Positions 62,560-64,000 of a stretch of DNA of 64,000 nucleotides are shown here, one piece after another. Under the pieces are notes generated by a model. It saw only the letters and a program-made list of their open reading frames with translations. It was not told the origin of the DNA and ran no database searches. Within the stretch, counting starts at the first letter, position 1. Every line of letters starts with the position of its first letter. The translations under genes were made by a program, and so were the position numbers. This DNA comes from Amycolatopsis sp. WAC 01376. Its GTDB lineage: Bacteria; Actinomycetota; Actinomycetes; Mycobacteriales; Pseudonocardiaceae. The stretch is taken from the NCBI RefSeq assembly GCF_003947415.1, contig NZ_QHKL01000005.1, forward strand, positions 83,053 through 147,052, written 5' to 3'.

Positions 62560-63633
62560 GAGGCGCGATTCGCTCGGGGTCCGGTCGGTCTGGTCGTCGC
62601 GATACAGGTCCTGGTGCTGACCCTGGTGTCGGGCCGGTACGGCTTCCACCGGGACGAGCTGTACTTCCTCGCCGCCGGAAAGCGGCTCGCCTGGGGCTAT
62701 GTCGACCAGCCGTCGCTGACACCCTTCCTCGCGAGGATCTCCACGGACGTCTTCGGCGCCACTCCTTCCGGCCTGCGCGTGGCAGCCACCTTGTGCGCCA
62801 CCGCGACGGTGGTCCTGCTGGCACTGGTCGCATCGGGACTGATCTGGCAAGCGGTCCACGGTTTCCCTTTGCTGACCGTGGCTTCCGGTATCAGCGCGGA
62901 CGACGGCGCGGAGAACCGGATCCTGTTCGTGCCGATGCAGCTGCTCTATCTCCCCCGTGGTCGTGCCGGTCTGGATCGCCGACGCCCTCCGACTCTGGCG
63001 CGATCCGGACTTGCGCTGGGCTCGTTCGCCGGCCTTGGCCTATCCGGTGTTGTGCGTAATCTTGGTGGTACTGGGCGGAAAACCGTACTACTCAGCACCG
63101 TTTCTGTTACTGCTCGCGGCCGCCGGCGCCTCCTCGACCGCACCTGGCGCCGCGCTCTCGCTGTCGCGCTGGCTTTCGTGGGCGCGGCCGTCTCCCTCGT
63201 CGTCGGGCTGCCTCTCCTGCCGGTGTCCGCGCTGGCGCCGGTTCTGGTGGTGAACAAAGAACAAGGCGAGCAGGCAGGCTGGCCGGAGCTGGCTTCGACG
63301 GTCACGCGGATCCCCGTCGAACAGCGCTCCACCGCGGTGATCTTCACGCGGAACTACGGACAAGCCGGGGCCCTGGAGTACTACGGGCTTCCCGCGGTGC
63401 ACTCGGGCCACATGTCCTATGCGGACTGGGGACCTCCACCCGCTGAGGCTGTCGGGCCCGTGGTCGTCGTGGGCCCGTATCTTCCGGCGTGGTTCATCGG
63501 ATGTCGCGAGGCGGCCGTTCACGACAACGGGCTCGGAATGGGGAACGCCGAGCAAGGGGTGCGGATTTCCTTGTGTGCGGGGACTTCCCGGCCTTGGTCC
63601 GCGCTGTGGGGCGAGTTGCGGCACTATTACTGA
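62560..63633 (+). pseudogene. Broken glycosyltransferase family 39 (ArnT/PMT-like) gene
   Basis: N-terminus FHRDELYFLAAGKRLAWGYV and DQPSLTPFLARISTDVFGAT match GT39; then the region between ATVVLLALVA and SGLIWQAVHGFPLLTVASGI is missing (about 100-150 codons), and the frame slips at ~62955 (PVWIADALRLWRDPDLRWAR in frame 2) and back near 63145. C-terminus is intact: EQGEQAGWPELASTV, FTRNYGQAGALEYYGLPAVH, SGHMSYADWGPPP, GLGMGNAEQGVRISLCAG, WGELRHYY. A deletion plus two frameshifts: not functional. Confidence 0.8.
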
Positions 63634-63765
63634 GCCGGGTCGTTGCCGGAAAACGGCGACGCTCGCGGGCTCTCCCATGCGCGGTGACTCCCCAACCCCG
63701 GTCATCACCACTGCAGCACTACTACCGAGCCAGTTTGCGCCGTTACCGGAAATCGGCAACACCAG
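63620..63765 (+). repeat. Partial duplication of the GT39 3' end
   Basis: CACTATTACTGAGCC (63624-63638) recurs as CACTACTACCGAGCC (63716-63730), followed in both cases by CGTT-x-CCGGAAA-x-CGGC-x-AC (63643-63663, 63741-63761). The ~93-bp offset indicates a diverged tandem duplication of the gene end. Confidence 0.6.
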
Positions 63766-63815
63766 CAATGCCTGTGAGATCGAAAACTGTCGGTGGCCGG
63801 TTGTACGTTCTGCGT

Positions 63816-64000
63816 GTGGACACTTCTAACGCCATTGTGGCGCTGCTCAAGGAAATGACCGAGTCGGATGTGTTGAAGGAGGTCAACGGTTCGCTGGATT
63901 CGTTGGGGGATAAGGATGTTGTGGATGTCGCGGTGGCGGCGTCGGAGGGGATCGCGCGGTTGGAGGCGGTCCGGTTCCGCGCTATCGCACAGTTGGGTCG
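63816..64000 (+). CDS. HNH endonuclease/DUF222 (13E12-like), N-terminal part
   Basis: Runs off the right edge; 61 residues from GTG63816. VDTSNAIVALLKEMTESDVL, then DVAVAASEGIARLEAVRFRA, IAQLG fits the first helices of DUF222, the domain that precedes an HNH nuclease in REP13E12-like proteins. Wobble positions use T/G (GTT, TTG, GAT) more than neighbouring genes, suggesting foreign origin. HNH motif not visible. Confidence 0.6.
   Translation, partial: MDTSNAIVALLKEMTESDVLKEVNGSLDSLGDKDVVDVAVAASEGIARLEAVRFRAIAQLG

Noticed and set aside
61094..62833. Long minus-strand frame ending in MQDNNW
   Set aside because: Antisense to the GGDEF gene; only the last six codons, with their own ribosome-binding site, are credible.

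Overview
The window is high-GC, densely packed actinobacterial chromosome. Its gene content points to a Pseudonocardiaceae-type organism, most likely Amycolatopsis-like. The clues are an Fgd-type F420-dependent glucose-6-phosphate dehydrogenase with several other F420/luciferase-like oxidoreductases, an SsgA-family cell-division protein, XRE-NB-ARC(-TPR) regulators, many TetR/HxlR regulators, GTG/TTG starts and ATGA/GTGA gene overlaps. This assignment is inferred from gene content; no rRNA, tRNA, CRISPR array, IS element or replication origin was found.

Layout. 0-4 kb: 3' end of a large-subunit catalase, a fused glycosyltransferase-2/HAD phosphatase coupled to a GT9 heptosyltransferase-like gene, and a convergent SDR. 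4-9 kb: a 21-bp-phased repeat array, a carbamoyltransferase remnant, an NB-ARC regulator, two small genes, and two adjacent decayed genes. 9-13 kb: DUF2975/HTH pair, P450, UdgX, a 66-aa orphan protein, LLM oxidoreductase. 13.4-23 kb: a stress-like block around an RsbW-type anti-sigma factor and a SigB/SigF-type sigma gene. Several flanking genes are preceded by GTTT-N15-17-GGGTA-like promoters, so the sigma factor probably serves its own neighbourhood (Rho_N-domain protein, SRPBCC, holin-like/DUF3618/DUF4235 operon, NDH-2-like flavoprotein, pyruvate-oxidase-like TPP enzyme). 23-37 kb: small regulator/enzyme modules, namely TetR-SDR, HxlR/GNAT, P450 plus LLM, Ser/Thr kinase, IclR, two TetRs, DUF1772/AhpD-like, and a Tat-exported 3-ketosteroid-dehydrogenase-like flavoprotein with an LLM/SRPBCC pair. 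37-48 kb: TPR protein lacking its HTH, SsgA-like protein, fgd, CBS and ADH genes, DMT exporter, and a large XRE-NB-ARC-TPR regulator. 48-64 kb: P450, diguanylate cyclase, PAP2, a two-component system with lipoprotein, a D,D-peptidase-like secreted protein, rnhA, SOS-controlled dinB, GlxA-type regulator, MFS, three tandem micro-ORFs, a second diguanylate cyclase, a broken GT39 gene, and the start of an HNH/DUF222 gene.

Three features stand out. (1) A tandem set of micro-ORFs at 60930-61114 (minus strand) encodes MQDNNW, MRDNNWT and MRDNNWTTRRDNNWT. Each lies behind an almost identical GGGAGGT ribosome-binding site, and a fourth micro-ORF (MRDREM) with the same leader lies next to the XRE-NB-ARC-TPR regulator at 45.6 kb. 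(2) About a dozen inverted repeats, most of them long near-perfect hairpins (18-26 bp stems, often 7-nt loops), sit mostly between convergent genes. They share arm sequences and look like a lineage-specific bidirectional terminator family. (3) An array of GTGTCGTCC half-sites is phased exactly 21 bp apart and mirrored about a perfect 20-bp palindrome at 4249-4268.
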